This document shows positions 44,934 through 54,600 of a stretch of DNA of 64,000 nt, piece after piece. Numbering within the stretch: the stretch's first letter is position 1; every line of letters begins with the position of its first letter. The notes below the pieces were generated by a model. It did no database searches. It was not told the DNA's origin and saw only the letters and a program-made list of their open reading frames with translations. Origin of the DNA: Avimuribaculum sp964395975 (GTDB lineage Bacteria > Bacteroidota > Bacteroidia > Bacteroidales > Muribaculaceae); contig CAYNBZ010000002.1 of assembly GCA_964395975.1 (NCBI GenBank), forward strand, positions 1 through 64,000. Reading direction: 5' to 3'. The translations under genes were made by a program, and so were the position numbers.

Positions 44934-44963
44934 TTGATAATCGGAAACTGTTTTTTAATTTTG
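44934..44963 (+). promoter_or_regulatory. Promoter for the chromate-transporter pair
   Basis: TTG at 44934-44936 and TAATTTTG at 44956-44963 are 19 bases apart, and the leader to the ATG at 44994 is about 25 bases. Confidence 0.6.
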
Positions 44964-44993
44964 CATCTTGAAAAGGGGTTAGGTTTATTTGTT

Positions 44994-45575
44994 ATGCAAA
45001 ACATTTATTTACGCCTGTTCATTACTTTTTTCAAAATAGGAGCATTTACCTTTGGCGGGGGCTGGGCTATGATTTCTCTCATTCAAAAAGAGGTGGTGGA
45101 TAAGTTCAAATGGGTGTCTAAAGAAGATTTTGTGGACTTGCTTGCGATAGCACAGTCGTTGCCTGGCATACTTGCCGTTAACTTCTCGGTGGCCATAGGC
45201 GACAAGTTACGAGGTTTCAAGGGAAGCCTTGTGGCGGCACTTGGTACGATATTGCCTTCATTCATCATAATACTTGCAATTGCCATGTTTCTCACACCCG
45301 ACATCATAAAAAACAACGAAACGCTTAACAGCATATTCAAGGGGATTCGTCCGGCTGTAGTGGCTCTGATTGTGGCACCGGTGTTGACCACGGCCAAGAC
45401 GGCTAAAATCAATGCCAAGACAGTAGTGATACCTATTGCGGTGGCGTTGCTTATATTTTCAGGTATTCCTTATATTTCAAATCCCATAGTTTATATTATT
45501 CTTGGTGGCTTGGGTGGATATATTTATCATATATGGAAACTTGGCAAAGATTCAACAAAAAATGAAGTAAAATAA
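44994..45575 (+). CDS. chrA: Chromate transporter, short-chain subunit 1
   Basis: This 193-residue membrane protein is one CHR domain with about 5-6 helices. The family signature FTFGGGWAMISLIQKEVV sits at the start, followed by AIAQSLPGILAVNFSVAIG. Short-chain CHR proteins act in pairs, as two halves of one ChrA, and export chromate (or another oxyanion) from the cell. The ATG at 44994 is chosen because the longer frame from 44934 begins inside the promoter. The partner gene starts 13 bases after the stop. Confidence 0.87.
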   Translation: MQNIYLRLFITFFKIGAFTFGGGWAMISLIQKEVVDKFKWVSKEDFVDLLAIAQSLPGILAVNFSVAIGDKLRGFKGSLVAALGTILPSFIIILAIAMFLTPDIIKNNETLNSIFKGIRPAVVALIVAPVLTTAKTAKINAKTVVIPIAVALLIFSGIPYISNPIVYIILGGLGGYIYHIWKLGKDSTKNEVK

Positions 45576-45588
45576 AAGGAGGAAAGCA

Positions 45589-46134
45589 ATGCATATATAT
45601 TTAAAGCTGATTTTTACATACCTGAAAATAGGGTTGTTCGGCTTTGGCGGTGGGTATGCCATGTTGTCGCTTATCCAGCAGGAGGTTGTACAGCGTCATG
45701 GGTGGATTTCGCTTACTGAATTTACCGACATAGTGGCCATTTCGCAAATGACCCCCGGCCCCATAGGCATTAACAGTGCCACGTATATAGGCTACACTGT
45801 TACCGGTGGTCAAATAATGGGTGCCGTGGCGGCGACTGCGGCGGTGGTTGTGCCTCCTTATATATTGATGCTTTATGCCAGCCATTTTATCCGACGGCAT
45901 CAGAACAGCCCTATAATCAGAGGCGTTTTTGCCGGATTGCGCCCTGTAATGGTTGGTTTGATTGCTTCTGCGGCATTGTTGCTTATGAATAAGGAAAATT
46001 TCGGAGCAGAAATTGGCGACTGCATCAAGAGCATATTGATATGCATCATTACATTCTTTTTTGCATATTTTACCAAGGTACATCCTATATTATTGATTGT
46101 AATTGCCGGGGGTGTAGGATATTTCATATTTTAA
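45589..46134 (+). CDS. chrA: Chromate transporter, short-chain subunit 2
   Basis: This 181-residue second CHR half has the matching signature LFGFGGGYAMLSLIQQEVV and MTPGPIGINSATYIGY, then predicted helices through AAVVVPPYILMLYASHFI and the C-terminal ILLIVIAGGVGYFIF. It should form a heterodimer with the preceding subunit in the inner membrane. The folC gene begins within 6 bases of its stop, so the three are probably one operon, though the functions do not seem linked. Confidence 0.87.
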   Translation: MHIYLKLIFTYLKIGLFGFGGGYAMLSLIQQEVVQRHGWISLTEFTDIVAISQMTPGPIGINSATYIGYTVTGGQIMGAVAATAAVVVPPYILMLYASHFIRRHQNSPIIRGVFAGLRPVMVGLIASAALLLMNKENFGAEIGDCIKSILICIITFFFAYFTKVHPILLIVIAGGVGYFIF

Positions 46135-46140
46135 GTGTAT

Positions 46141-47421
46141 ATGAATTACGACGAGACACTCGATTTTCTATATGGCAAGTTGCCAATGTTTCAACGGATA
46201 GGCGGGGCGGCCTACAAGGCGGGGCTTGACACAAGCATAAATCTTGCAGCACTGTTTGGCAATCCTCATAAGAGTTTTCGCTCAATACATGTGGCTGGAA
46301 CTAACGGCAAAGGGTCGACATCACACTTACTCGCATCCGTATTGCAATTGTCGGGTTATAAAGTGGGATTGTACACGTCGCCGCATTTGGTGGATTTCAG
46401 GGAACGTATAAGGGTAAACGGTGATATGATAAGTCGCACTGCGGTTGTGGATTTTGTAAAGCGATACCAAGAAATGCACTATGATGGTGAGCCATCGTTT
46501 TTTGAACTTACCATGATTATGGCTTTTGACTACTTCAGAAAGGAACAGGTCGATGTGGCTGTGATTGAGGTGGGGCTTGGTGGGCGGCTTGACAGCACCA
46601 ATATCATTTTGCCAATGCTTGGTGTGATAACCAACATTTCGTTTGACCATACGCAATTCCTTGGCAACACGTTGCCGCTCATTGCCGCCGAAAAAGCAGG
46701 TATCATCAAGCCGCACACACCGATTGTAATAGGAGAGGATACGCCGGAAATTCACAACGTGTTTTTGAAGAAGGCCCGGGATGTTGAGGCTCCTATAGTT
46801 TTTGCAGAGCGTGAACCATTTATAATTTCGGCACACCGTGAATGCGACCGGTGGATACTTGAAACTCGTGATTACGGCATCATAATCGATGAACTTTCGG
46901 GTGATTGTCAAGTGAAAAATGCAAACACTGTGCTGGCTGCCATCTCCGAACTTAGAAGACTTGGTCTGAAAATACATGACAGTGCCGTAGTGGACGGGTT
47001 TGCCGGGGTGTGTGAACTTACAGGGCTTAGGGGGCGTTGGATGGTGATTGGCAACCGCCCACGTATTGTGTGTGACACGGGGCATAATACAGGCGGGTGG
47101 AAATATATTGCCGAGCAGTTGCAGCACGAGCATTATCATAGGTTACACATTATCGTTGGATTTGTCAACGACAAAGATATTACACACTTACTTGACATGA
47201 TGCCGTGCAATGCTGTCTATTATTTTACGCAGGCATCGGTGCCACGGGCTCTTGATAGCGGTCTGCTTGCCGAGATGGCTCATGCCAAGGGGCTTAAGGG
47301 CGACAACTATGCCACTGTAGAACAAGCTTATGGTGCAGCATTCGAAGCCGCGTCGCCCGATGATATGGTATTCATCGGCGGTAGCACATTTGTAGTTGCC
47401 GACTTCTTATCAAAATTTTAG
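46141..47421 (+). CDS. folC: Folylpolyglutamate synthase / dihydrofolate synthase
   Basis: This 426-residue enzyme adds glutamate to dihydropteroate and to folates using ATP. The Mur-ligase-like P-loop HVAGTNGKGSTSH is near residues 50-62, SPHLVDFRERIRVNG near 80-94, and the EVGLGGRLDSTN metal-site region near 140-152. DTGHNTGGWKY marks the C-terminal domain; the family usually has DGAHN there, so the local change to DTGHN is common in Bacteroidetes. I take the ATG at 46141 (MNYDETLDFL), as homologues begin there; GTG at 46135 is also in frame. It overlaps the end of the opposing sulfatase gene by 12 bases. Confidence 0.92.
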   Translation: MNYDETLDFLYGKLPMFQRIGGAAYKAGLDTSINLAALFGNPHKSFRSIHVAGTNGKGSTSHLLASVLQLSGYKVGLYTSPHLVDFRERIRVNGDMISRTAVVDFVKRYQEMHYDGEPSFFELTMIMAFDYFRKEQVDVAVIEVGLGGRLDSTNIILPMLGVITNISFDHTQFLGNTLPLIAAEKAGIIKPHTPIVIGEDTPEIHNVFLKKARDVEAPIVFAEREPFIISAHRECDRWILETRDYGIIIDELSGDCQVKNANTVLAAISELRRLGLKIHDSAVVDGFAGVCELTGLRGRWMVIGNRPRIVCDTGHNTGGWKYIAEQLQHEHYHRLHIIVGFVNDKDITHLLDMMPCNAVYYFTQASVPRALDSGLLAEMAHAKGLKGDNYATVEQAYGAAFEAASPDDMVFIGGSTFVVADFLSKF

Positions 47422-48999
47422 CACCTCGTCGGGCCATGGGCATGGTTGGCCGGTGTATTTGAAAGACGGGCGTTGTGCATCGCGGTTACGCAAGTATTGT
47501 GACAGTTCATAAGCAAGGTTGCTTGCTATATTGGGATGCTGGTTGACAATGTCGTTCTGTTCGCCTATGTCGGTTGTTACATCATATAGTCTGATGCGTC
47601 CTGTTTCCCATGTATAGATGAGGTGATAATTGCCGTTCAAGATTGCAGAATATGCTCCATAGCCCTCTTCGGTGTTTTGTGTTTCACCCCACAAGTTGGG
47701 GAAATGCCATACAATAGGCCGATCATATGTGTTACCATCATGCAACATATTGGCAAAGCTTATGCCATCGATGGTTTGGTGTGTTTTGTATTGCTTGATT
47801 CCGGCCATGTCGAGAATAGTAGGGAAGAAGTCTTCAATCATTACACGCTGGTCGGTCATTGTAGCAGCTTTTGTTACATGTGGCCAATATACTATCATTG
47901 GCACTCTTACGCCTCCCATGAATGCCGATCCCTTACCGGCACGGGCAGGAAAATTTTGGTCACGGTTGGCCAACCCTTGCCTTACGTTGTTAAGTGCTTG
48001 ACCTCCATTGTCAGACATGAATATGATTATGGTGTTTTGTGCCACTTCGGGTTGCGATTGCAAGAAGTCGAGCAGGTCACCGAGACTCTTGTCCATGCCT
48101 TCCACAAGTGCCGCATAGCGGGCTTCGTTTTCATTAAGCGAGTCTTGTAGCTGGGCATCGTATGTATTACGGTAATTTTTTACAAATCTGCAATCTTTGT
48201 CGTATGGAGAATGTACTGCATAATGTGACATGTACAGGAAGAATGGCTGCCCGTTTGCAATAGGTTTCTTCATAGCTTCTATTGCTTCTATTGTCAGTGC
48301 TTCGGTAAGGAATATATTTTGTCCATGATACTTTTCGAGCCCGTGGACTGCAAATTTGGGATTGTCGGCTCCGAAGTTTTTAGTACCCAGGTAGCTGCCG
48401 GGTGCGCCATTTGCCCCTCCGGCTATATTTAAATCAAATCCCATGGATGACGGGTCGGCACCCGGTGTGGTGCGTGCGCCAAAGTGTGCCTTGCCACAGT
48501 GTATGGTATAGTAGCCATTATCATGCAGCACTTGTGGCAAAGATGTTATGAGAGTTGCATTGCTCGTGTTGTGAGTCGATGTAGCAGTGTCTGGCTGTAT
48601 TCCGTTATAATTCCATTTGGGAATGTCGAGCACATCGCTTTTGGCATCGGTTTGAGTATTATATTCGAGTGTCCAGTTGGTTACTCGATGCCGAGAAGCG
48701 TTCATGCCCGACAGCAAGCTGCACCGTGTAGGGGAGGACACGGCACAAGCGTATGCCTCAGTAAATTTGGTACCCATTAGAGCCAGCCGTTCCATGTTAG
48801 GAGTGTGGAAGCGGCGATTCAGTGGCATAGTGTCGTTGTAGAAAGGAACGGAAGTGTCCTGCCACCCCATATCATCGACAAGGAATAATACTATATTGGG
48901 CTGTTGTTGCTGTTGTGATTCTGGTTGCCGGCATCCGGTGATAAATGCCAACGGGACAAGGCTTATTGAAGAAAGAAATAATTTGTTGTATAGTTGCAT
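47410..48999 (-). CDS. Type I sulfatase, lipoprotein, Ser-type
   Basis: This 529-residue arylsulfatase-family enzyme hydrolyses sulfate esters, in gut Bacteroidales usually on host or algal glycans. Lipobox LAFITGC (Cys23); metal-site LFLVDDMGWQDT; the formylglycine motif is S88-S-P-T-R92 (VSSPTRCSLLSG), where the first Ser would be oxidised by an anaerobic radical-SAM maturase. The presence of Ser rather than Cys matches many Bacteroides sulfatases. Other conserved parts are HCGKAHFG, MSDNGGQ and the C-terminal LYDVTTDIGEQNDI. A maturase is not encoded in the window. The gene is convergent with folC and starts about 145 bases before the restriction-modification genes on the other strand. Confidence 0.9.
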   Translation of the reverse strand: MQLYNKLFLSSISLVPLAFITGCRQPESQQQQQPNIVLFLVDDMGWQDTSVPFYNDTMPLNRRFHTPNMERLALMGTKFTEAYACAVSSPTRCSLLSGMNASRHRVTNWTLEYNTQTDAKSDVLDIPKWNYNGIQPDTATSTHNTSNATLITSLPQVLHDNGYYTIHCGKAHFGARTTPGADPSSMGFDLNIAGGANGAPGSYLGTKNFGADNPKFAVHGLEKYHGQNIFLTEALTIEAIEAMKKPIANGQPFFLYMSHYAVHSPYDKDCRFVKNYRNTYDAQLQDSLNENEARYAALVEGMDKSLGDLLDFLQSQPEVAQNTIIIFMSDNGGQALNNVRQGLANRDQNFPARAGKGSAFMGGVRVPMIVYWPHVTKAATMTDQRVMIEDFFPTILDMAGIKQYKTHQTIDGISFANMLHDGNTYDRPIVWHFPNLWGETQNTEEGYGAYSAILNGNYHLIYTWETGRIRLYDVTTDIGEQNDIVNQHPNIASNLAYELSQYLRNRDAQRPSFKYTGQPCPWPDEVLKF

Positions 49000-49117
49000 A
49001 ATGGTTTTTTACGGTTAGTCTGCAATGTCTTGCGTTGCAAAAATAAGAAATTTAAGTAAAAAAAGCGGTTTGCTGCCTGATAATGCATAACGAGAAATAG
49101 TTCTTAAGAAATTTCAG

Positions 49118-49125
49118 TATTTTTG
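49118..49125 (+). promoter_or_regulatory. Possible -7 box for the restriction-modification genes
   Basis: TATTTTTG, 19 bases before the methyltransferase ATG. A perfect 10-base palindrome TTCTTAAGAA lies just upstream at 49101-49110 and could be an operator. No clear -33 TTG. Confidence 0.4.
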
Positions 49126-49144
49126 TAGGCATATTTATTCTAAA

Positions 49145-49912
49145 ATGGAAGAATCAGAATATTTGAATAAAATTATTTGTGGTGATTGTTTGACAGTTAT
49201 GAAACAATTACCAGACAAATGTGTAGATTTGGTCATTACTTCTCCCCCATATAATTTAAAAAATTCTACTGGCAATGGGATGAAAGATGGAAGAGGCGGA
49301 AAATGGTCTAATGCTGCGCTTATCAAAGGATATGCTACCTATGATGACAATATGCCGTATGATGAGTATTGTCGATGGCAAAGAGATTGTTTAAATGAAA
49401 TGATGCGACTTCTAAAAGAAGACGGAGCTGTATTTTATAATCATAAATGGAGAGTTCAAGATGGATTAATTCAGGACCGTAGAGAAATAATCTCTGATTT
49501 TCCGGTAAGGCAAATTATTATATGGAAACGAAAGGGTGGTATTAATTTCAATGCTGGATATTTTCTTCCGACGTACGAAGTGATATATCTCATTGCTAAA
49601 AAAAAGTTTAAATTGGTTTCTAAAGCCAATAGGTATGGCGATGTGTGGGAGTTTATGCAAGAACAAAAGAATGCACATCCAGCTCCATTTCCGGTTGCTT
49701 TAATTGATAGAATTGTCAGTTCTACAAATGCAAAGGTTATTTTGGATCCTTTTATGGGCAGTGGAACAACTGCAGTAGTTGCACAAGGTTTAAAGAGAAA
49801 TTTTATAGGTATAGAACTAAGCAAAGAATATTGTGAGATGGCTGAAAAACGTTTGGAAAGAAATAAAATTTATCCGGAAGTAGCAAAGTTTCACCAATCA
49901 ACTTTATTTTGA
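49145..49912 (+). CDS. Site-specific DNA methyltransferase of a type II RM system
   Basis: This 255-residue SAM-dependent methyltransferase has the catalytic motif TSPPYNL (residues 32-38) before the SAM-binding DPFMGSGTT (near 201-209), the beta-class order. SPPY is seen in N4-cytosine and some N6-adenine enzymes, so the methylated base is uncertain. If the partner nuclease is MvaI/BcnI-like, N4-cytosine methylation would fit. Conserved end FIGIELSKEYCEMAEKRL. The DNA is AT-rich relative to neighbours and the preceding genes, suggesting horizontal acquisition. The stop is followed by one base and then the nuclease ATG, so the pair is coupled. Confidence 0.88.
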   Translation: MEESEYLNKIICGDCLTVMKQLPDKCVDLVITSPPYNLKNSTGNGMKDGRGGKWSNAALIKGYATYDDNMPYDEYCRWQRDCLNEMMRLLKEDGAVFYNHKWRVQDGLIQDRREIISDFPVRQIIIWKRKGGINFNAGYFLPTYEVIYLIAKKKFKLVSKANRYGDVWEFMQEQKNAHPAPFPVALIDRIVSSTNAKVILDPFMGSGTTAVVAQGLKRNFIGIELSKEYCEMAEKRLERNKIYPEVAKFHQSTLF

Positions 49913-49913
49913 T

Positions 49914-50711
49914 ATGGAAACTTTTTTAAGATTGATCACAAAGGAAGAACTCATTGCGAAATTTAAGGAAATAGAAACAATGGGTTGGATTAAAAATTAT
50001 CGTAGAGGAAATGACGGTGCAGTCGGTAATGTCTTAGAAGATTTATTGGGGATACCAGAGAATAATCTTCCGATTCCGAATGCCGCCGAATGGGAATTAA
50101 AAGCCCAACGGTCAAATTCATCGTCTTTGTTAACATTATGTCATATGGAGCCTTCCCCTCGTGCCGTTAAGATTGTATCTAATGTATTATTGCCTAGATA
50201 TGGTTGGAAACATCAAAAGGCAGGAATTAAATATCCAGATACTGAAATGTCGTTTAGGGCAACACTTAACGGGTTGACATACACTGACAGGGGATTTAAA
50301 GTAAATGTAAACAGAGAAGAAAAAAGAATTGAAATCGTCTTTAATAGTAGGGAATGTGATGACAGGCATTGCGAATGGTTGAACTCTGTAAATGAAAGGG
50401 TTGGACTAGGAGATTTAATAGTACGTCCTTATTGGGGATTCTCCGATTTGTTTTCTAAAGTAGGGACAAAGTTGATTAATTGCTTTTATGTTCAGGCAGA
50501 TGTAAAAAAGGAGAATGGAAATGAATATTTTCATTACAACAAAGTTTTGATGCTTAAAAATGTCAATGTTGAAAAATTTGTCGATTGTGTGGAGAATGGC
50601 ATAATATATGTTGACTTTGATGCACGCACGGGGCATAATCACGGAACAAAGTTTAGAATTCGGTATGGTGATGTTCCTCTCTTGTACGATTCAGTAACCA
50701 AAATCATTTAG
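49914..50711 (+). CDS. MvaI/BcnI-family-like restriction endonuclease
   Basis: This 265-residue protein likely cuts DNA at the site protected by the preceding methyltransferase. It matches my recollection of the MvaI/BcnI family: GNDGAVGNVLEDLLGIPENN aligns with the DDGVVGQILERQFGVQENN region of BcnI, followed by the E-x-K catalytic motif E61-L-K63 (AEWELKAQR), then SLLTLCHMEPSPRA and RYGWK, and a C-terminal GHNHGTKFRIRYG like HDHGTAFRI in MvaI. Known members cut CCWGG or CCSGG as monomers, so a CCNGG-like site is possible, but it cannot be read from sequence. It directly follows the methyltransferase, has no membrane or signal features, and ends with a separate downstream unit. Confidence 0.8.
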   Translation: METFLRLITKEELIAKFKEIETMGWIKNYRRGNDGAVGNVLEDLLGIPENNLPIPNAAEWELKAQRSNSSSLLTLCHMEPSPRAVKIVSNVLLPRYGWKHQKAGIKYPDTEMSFRATLNGLTYTDRGFKVNVNREEKRIEIVFNSRECDDRHCEWLNSVNERVGLGDLIVRPYWGFSDLFSKVGTKLINCFYVQADVKKENGNEYFHYNKVLMLKNVNVEKFVDCVENGIIYVDFDARTGHNHGTKFRIRYGDVPLLYDSVTKII

Positions 50712-50849
50712 GTTTGTGATTATTTATTTGTTATAATTAAACCTGCATCGAGCATTATTCTTTAACATAAATGGTTAAGGAATGTGGGTTTGCAATTGTA
50801 TTTGTACAAGATACAATGTTTTTAGCTTTTATTTAACTATCTTTATTGT

Positions 50850-50857
50850 TAATTTTG
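50850..50857 (+). promoter_or_regulatory. Possible -7 box for the DUF5715-asmA operon
   Basis: TAATTTTG matches TAnnTTTG and lies 30 bases before the ATG at 50887. The -33 region is T-rich but lacks an exact TTG. Confidence 0.4.
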
Positions 50858-50886
50858 CTCACATATTAATGGGGCGTTAAATAAAG

Positions 50887-51600
50887 ATGAAAAGATTTAT
50901 AGTTGTGTCGGCAACGGTCGGTATTTTAGCCATATTGATGTGTTGCGGCGGCGACAAGGGTCAGGGCGGCAAAGTGCAGGACAGCTTTGCTGCGAGAGGT
51001 TCTGTTGCCGATACAGTTGTGTTGCACAGGTTAAAGGTACGTCCTGTGGGAAGTTATTCACGTATATTCAACGATGTTAATGCCGAACATCTTTCCGAAG
51101 CTCGAAAAATAGGTATAAGCCCCATAGCATCGCTATATGATGCATATAATCTGCGAGTGCCAATCTTGAGAATAGAAACATGCAGTGACTTTTATATCGA
51201 CCGGCTTACGCATTCATTGCCTTACCTTGTGCCGCAGGCAACGAGGTTGTTGCATGATATTGGTCGCTCATTCAGCGACTCGGTAATGGCTCGTGGCGGA
51301 AAGAAATATAAGATAAAAGTTACAAGTGTGACGCGCACCGACCATACAGTGGCAATGTTGCAACGTGGCGGCAATGTAAATGCCACCAGTGAGTCGGCTC
51401 ACCGATATGGAACGACTTTTGATATAAGTTATGTGAGATTTGTGTGCTGTGATTCTTCTTATATGGTTGCTCCGCAGGATTTACGCGGCATTCTGGCTGA
51501 GGTGCTTGCCGACTATCGTAACAAGGGGCGATGCCTTGTGAAATATGAAGTGAAACAGGGATGTTTTCATATAACTGCTACTGAAAAGGAGGTATTATGA
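50887..51600 (+). CDS. DUF5715-like lipoprotein, M15-peptidase-related
   Basis: This 237-residue protein has a lipoprotein-type signal (GILAILMCCGGDKG, Cys19 or Cys20) and a compact C-terminal domain. The pattern resembles M15/VanY-type peptidases: S170-A-H172-R-Y-G-T-T-F-D179 (an SxHxxGxxxD zinc motif) and a late H228 (GCFHIT). The Glu that usually sits three residues before the last His is replaced by Gly225, so catalysis is uncertain. I recall this as the DUF5715 family of Bacteroidetes. It would sit in the envelope and may bind or trim peptidoglycan peptides. Its stop overlaps the start of the AsmA gene by 4 bases (ATGA). Confidence 0.75.
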   Translation: MKRFIVVSATVGILAILMCCGGDKGQGGKVQDSFAARGSVADTVVLHRLKVRPVGSYSRIFNDVNAEHLSEARKIGISPIASLYDAYNLRVPILRIETCSDFYIDRLTHSLPYLVPQATRLLHDIGRSFSDSVMARGGKKYKIKVTSVTRTDHTVAMLQRGGNVNATSESAHRYGTTFDISYVRFVCCDSSYMVAPQDLRGILAEVLADYRNKGRCLVKYEVKQGCFHITATEKEVL

Positions 51601-54600
51601 ATGCAAAAAAAATAATTAAAAAGACACTGAAGATACTTGCTTGCACTATTGGTGTGCTTGTGGTCTTGGTCGCTGTGGCTTTGTGGGCAGTGGTGTGGAT
51701 AATTTCGCCGGAAAATCTTACACGGTATGCAGAACAGGCTGCTAATGAATATCTGAATGCAAAAGTCGAGATTGGTAGATTGGAACTTACTGCTTATTCT
51801 ACTTTCCCGATTTTGCATATCGACATCGACAGTCTTTCGATAGAGTCGGGAAGTTTCGATTCTGCGCAAGGGATCGACTTATCGGCATTGCCTGCAAATG
51901 CATCGCAATTGGCATCGCTGACTAAGTTGCATTTTAGCCTTAATTTGGCTGAAGCGATGGTGGGTCGCGTAGATGTGAAAGATCTGTCGGTTACCGATCT
52001 CAATGTAAATATAGTGGAAGCAACACCTGTTATAAACAATTATACAATAGTGCCTTTAGACGATGTTGAGGAGGATACGACCGTTGCTGATACTTCATTG
52101 ATGGAATTGCCGTGGATGCGATGCAAGCAGATTCGACTTGAGGGAACTACCCGACTGTCTTATTATTCTGCCATCGACACGATGTCGGCAACTGTGGAAC
52201 TTAGCGAAGCATCGATTATGGCAACCGGGCGTGACAAATATGTTTTCAGACTTGCAGGAATGGCTGATTTCTCGGCAGGAGGCAGGCCTGTAGTGACAGA
52301 ATTGCCATTCAGTATCAATACAGATATAGGATGGAACTACCGTAGGATGATGGATATTAAACTTACGGATTTGAGAGCTGCTTTGTTGGATATTCCAATA
52401 AGTGGCAATGTCACTCTACTTGCCGAGGGTGTCAACCCTATACTACATGATTTCGATATTAAGATAGATTCTGTACGTTTCTCATCAATTTTGCCGCAGT
52501 TGCCCGAGGAATATAGGTACATGTTCAACAGGGTGCAGAGCAATTTGATGGCATCAATCGAGGCGGGGCTTAATGAGCCTTATGAATTGACGAGTGACAG
52601 GTTGCCATCGATGTCAGCACGGCTTATCATTCCAGATTCCTATTGGCAGAGTGTTGGTGGACGCGGACGTATCGACCGTCTTGCTCTTGATGCCCAAATG
52701 GAGCTTGATGGAAATAAGCCAAATTCAAGTGTTGTAACACTTAATGACTTAGTGATTAATGGTGCTGCCGTGAAATTGCAACTTTCAGGACGTGCTACTA
52801 ACCTTTTTGCCGATCCTTGTGTAACGGCTACGCTTAACGGAAATACCGATTTGGGAATAATTATGAGCATGGTCAATGTGCCGCTTGATTTTACGGTAAC
52901 GGGTGAGGCTGAGGTCAATGCTTCAGTGGATATGGCCATGAGCGACCTGAGCAAAGAGAATCTACATAAGGTGAAATTAGCCGGCAGCCTTGGTTTGCGT
53001 AACTTGAAATATGACAATGTACTTGACACAATAAGTGTGTCATTTAACCAAGCTATCGTGTCGTTTGGAAATCAAGAAACATATGTGCGTCGTGACTCGA
53101 CGACGGGCGATGATTTATTAAAAGTGACAGTGAATATAGATACACTCGATGCAAATATTCCTGGTATCGATGTGTCGCTTAAGAATCTGCATATTGGAGC
53201 CGGTGTTGTTGGTGCATGGCAGGCCTCTCAAGATTCGACACAGGTGATACCGATGGGGTTGAATGTTACTGCCGGCAGGTTGCGAATGAAGCAAGCCGAT
53301 GGTACATTTCTTGCTTCCCGAGGATTGTCGTGTACGGGTACGGTATCGCGTTTCCGCAACATGAGCCGTATGCCAGTATTCTATCTCGGTTTGGGGCTTG
53401 ACACGCTTTTTTATCGGGATAATTCACAATTCGTATATCTGAAAGACAGTAAAATCGATCTTGTTGCCAGTCGCAGGGTTAACATGCGGCGTTTGAATCG
53501 TACACGACGATTGATCGACACATTGCGTGTCGCGCATCCCGACTGGAGTAATGATTCACTGCTTGCTGTGGTACGTGAAATACAGCAAAAGCAACAGGCC
53601 GAACGCCGTTCTCGTCATGCTGAGCGGAATGTTTCGCAATTTGACGATAGTGAAGTGATGGATTTGTCGGTTGACAGTGGATTTGCTCGCTTGCTTGCAC
53701 AGTGGCAATTGAATGGGCGCATAAAGAGCAATACAGGTGCAATGTACACTCCGTATTTCCCATTGCGGAACCGTATCACCGATGTGGATATAAAATTCAA
53801 TACCGACAGTCTGACAGTAGAGAATTTCAATTACCATGTCGGCAATAGCAATTTCAGTATGAAGGGGAAATTGAAAAATATTCGTTCGACTATGCTTGGA
53901 CGCACACGCAACCCTCTTGATATTTCTATGATTGTCAAGGCTGATTCTATTGATGTCAACCAATTGGTGAAAGCGGCTACTGACGGCATGATATATTCTG
54001 ATGGAGAGGTGGGACTCAATGCACTGCCCAATGACAGTGAAACCATAGATATTGATCAGATGCAGCAGCAAGTATATGATTTGCAGGATGACGACACTAC
54101 GATGTCGGCATTTGTTGTGCCACGCAACATTGAAGCCAAAATTGCCGTGCGGAGTAATAATATAACGTTTGCAGATATGAATTTCAATGAGTTTAATGGC
54201 AATCTGTTCATACATGACGGTGTGATAAACTTGAATGAACTTTCTGCGACTTCCGACATTGGTTCGGCGCAATTCAATGCAATGTATGCTTCGACCGACA
54301 AGCGTAATATAAAATTTGGCATGGATCTCGGTTTGAAGAAGATAAAGGTTAAGGAATTCTTAAACATGATTCCGGCGATTGATTCGGTTATGCCGTTGTT
54401 GCGATCGGTTGATGGAATTATAGATGCCGATTTGGCTGCTACAGCCAACTTGGACTCGGTTATGGATATCGACATTCCATCGTTGCGCGCGGCATTGAAA
54501 TTGCATGGTGACAGCCTTGTGTTTATGGATGCTGAAACATTTAATAAAATTGCAAAGATGCTCAGATTCAAGAACAGGGAACGCAACATGATTGACCAAA

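Noticed and set aside
46327..47139. Long minus-strand ORF of 270 residues inside folC
   Set aside because: Antisense shadow of a clear folC gene with conserved motifs.
49145..50711. Restriction-modification pair as part of a larger defence island
   Set aside because: Neighbours are a sulfatase and envelope genes; no other defence gene is visible.
53556..54272. Minus-strand ORF of 238 residues inside the AsmA gene
   Set aside because: Antisense shadow; its sequence shows His/Ile-rich shadow composition and no family features.
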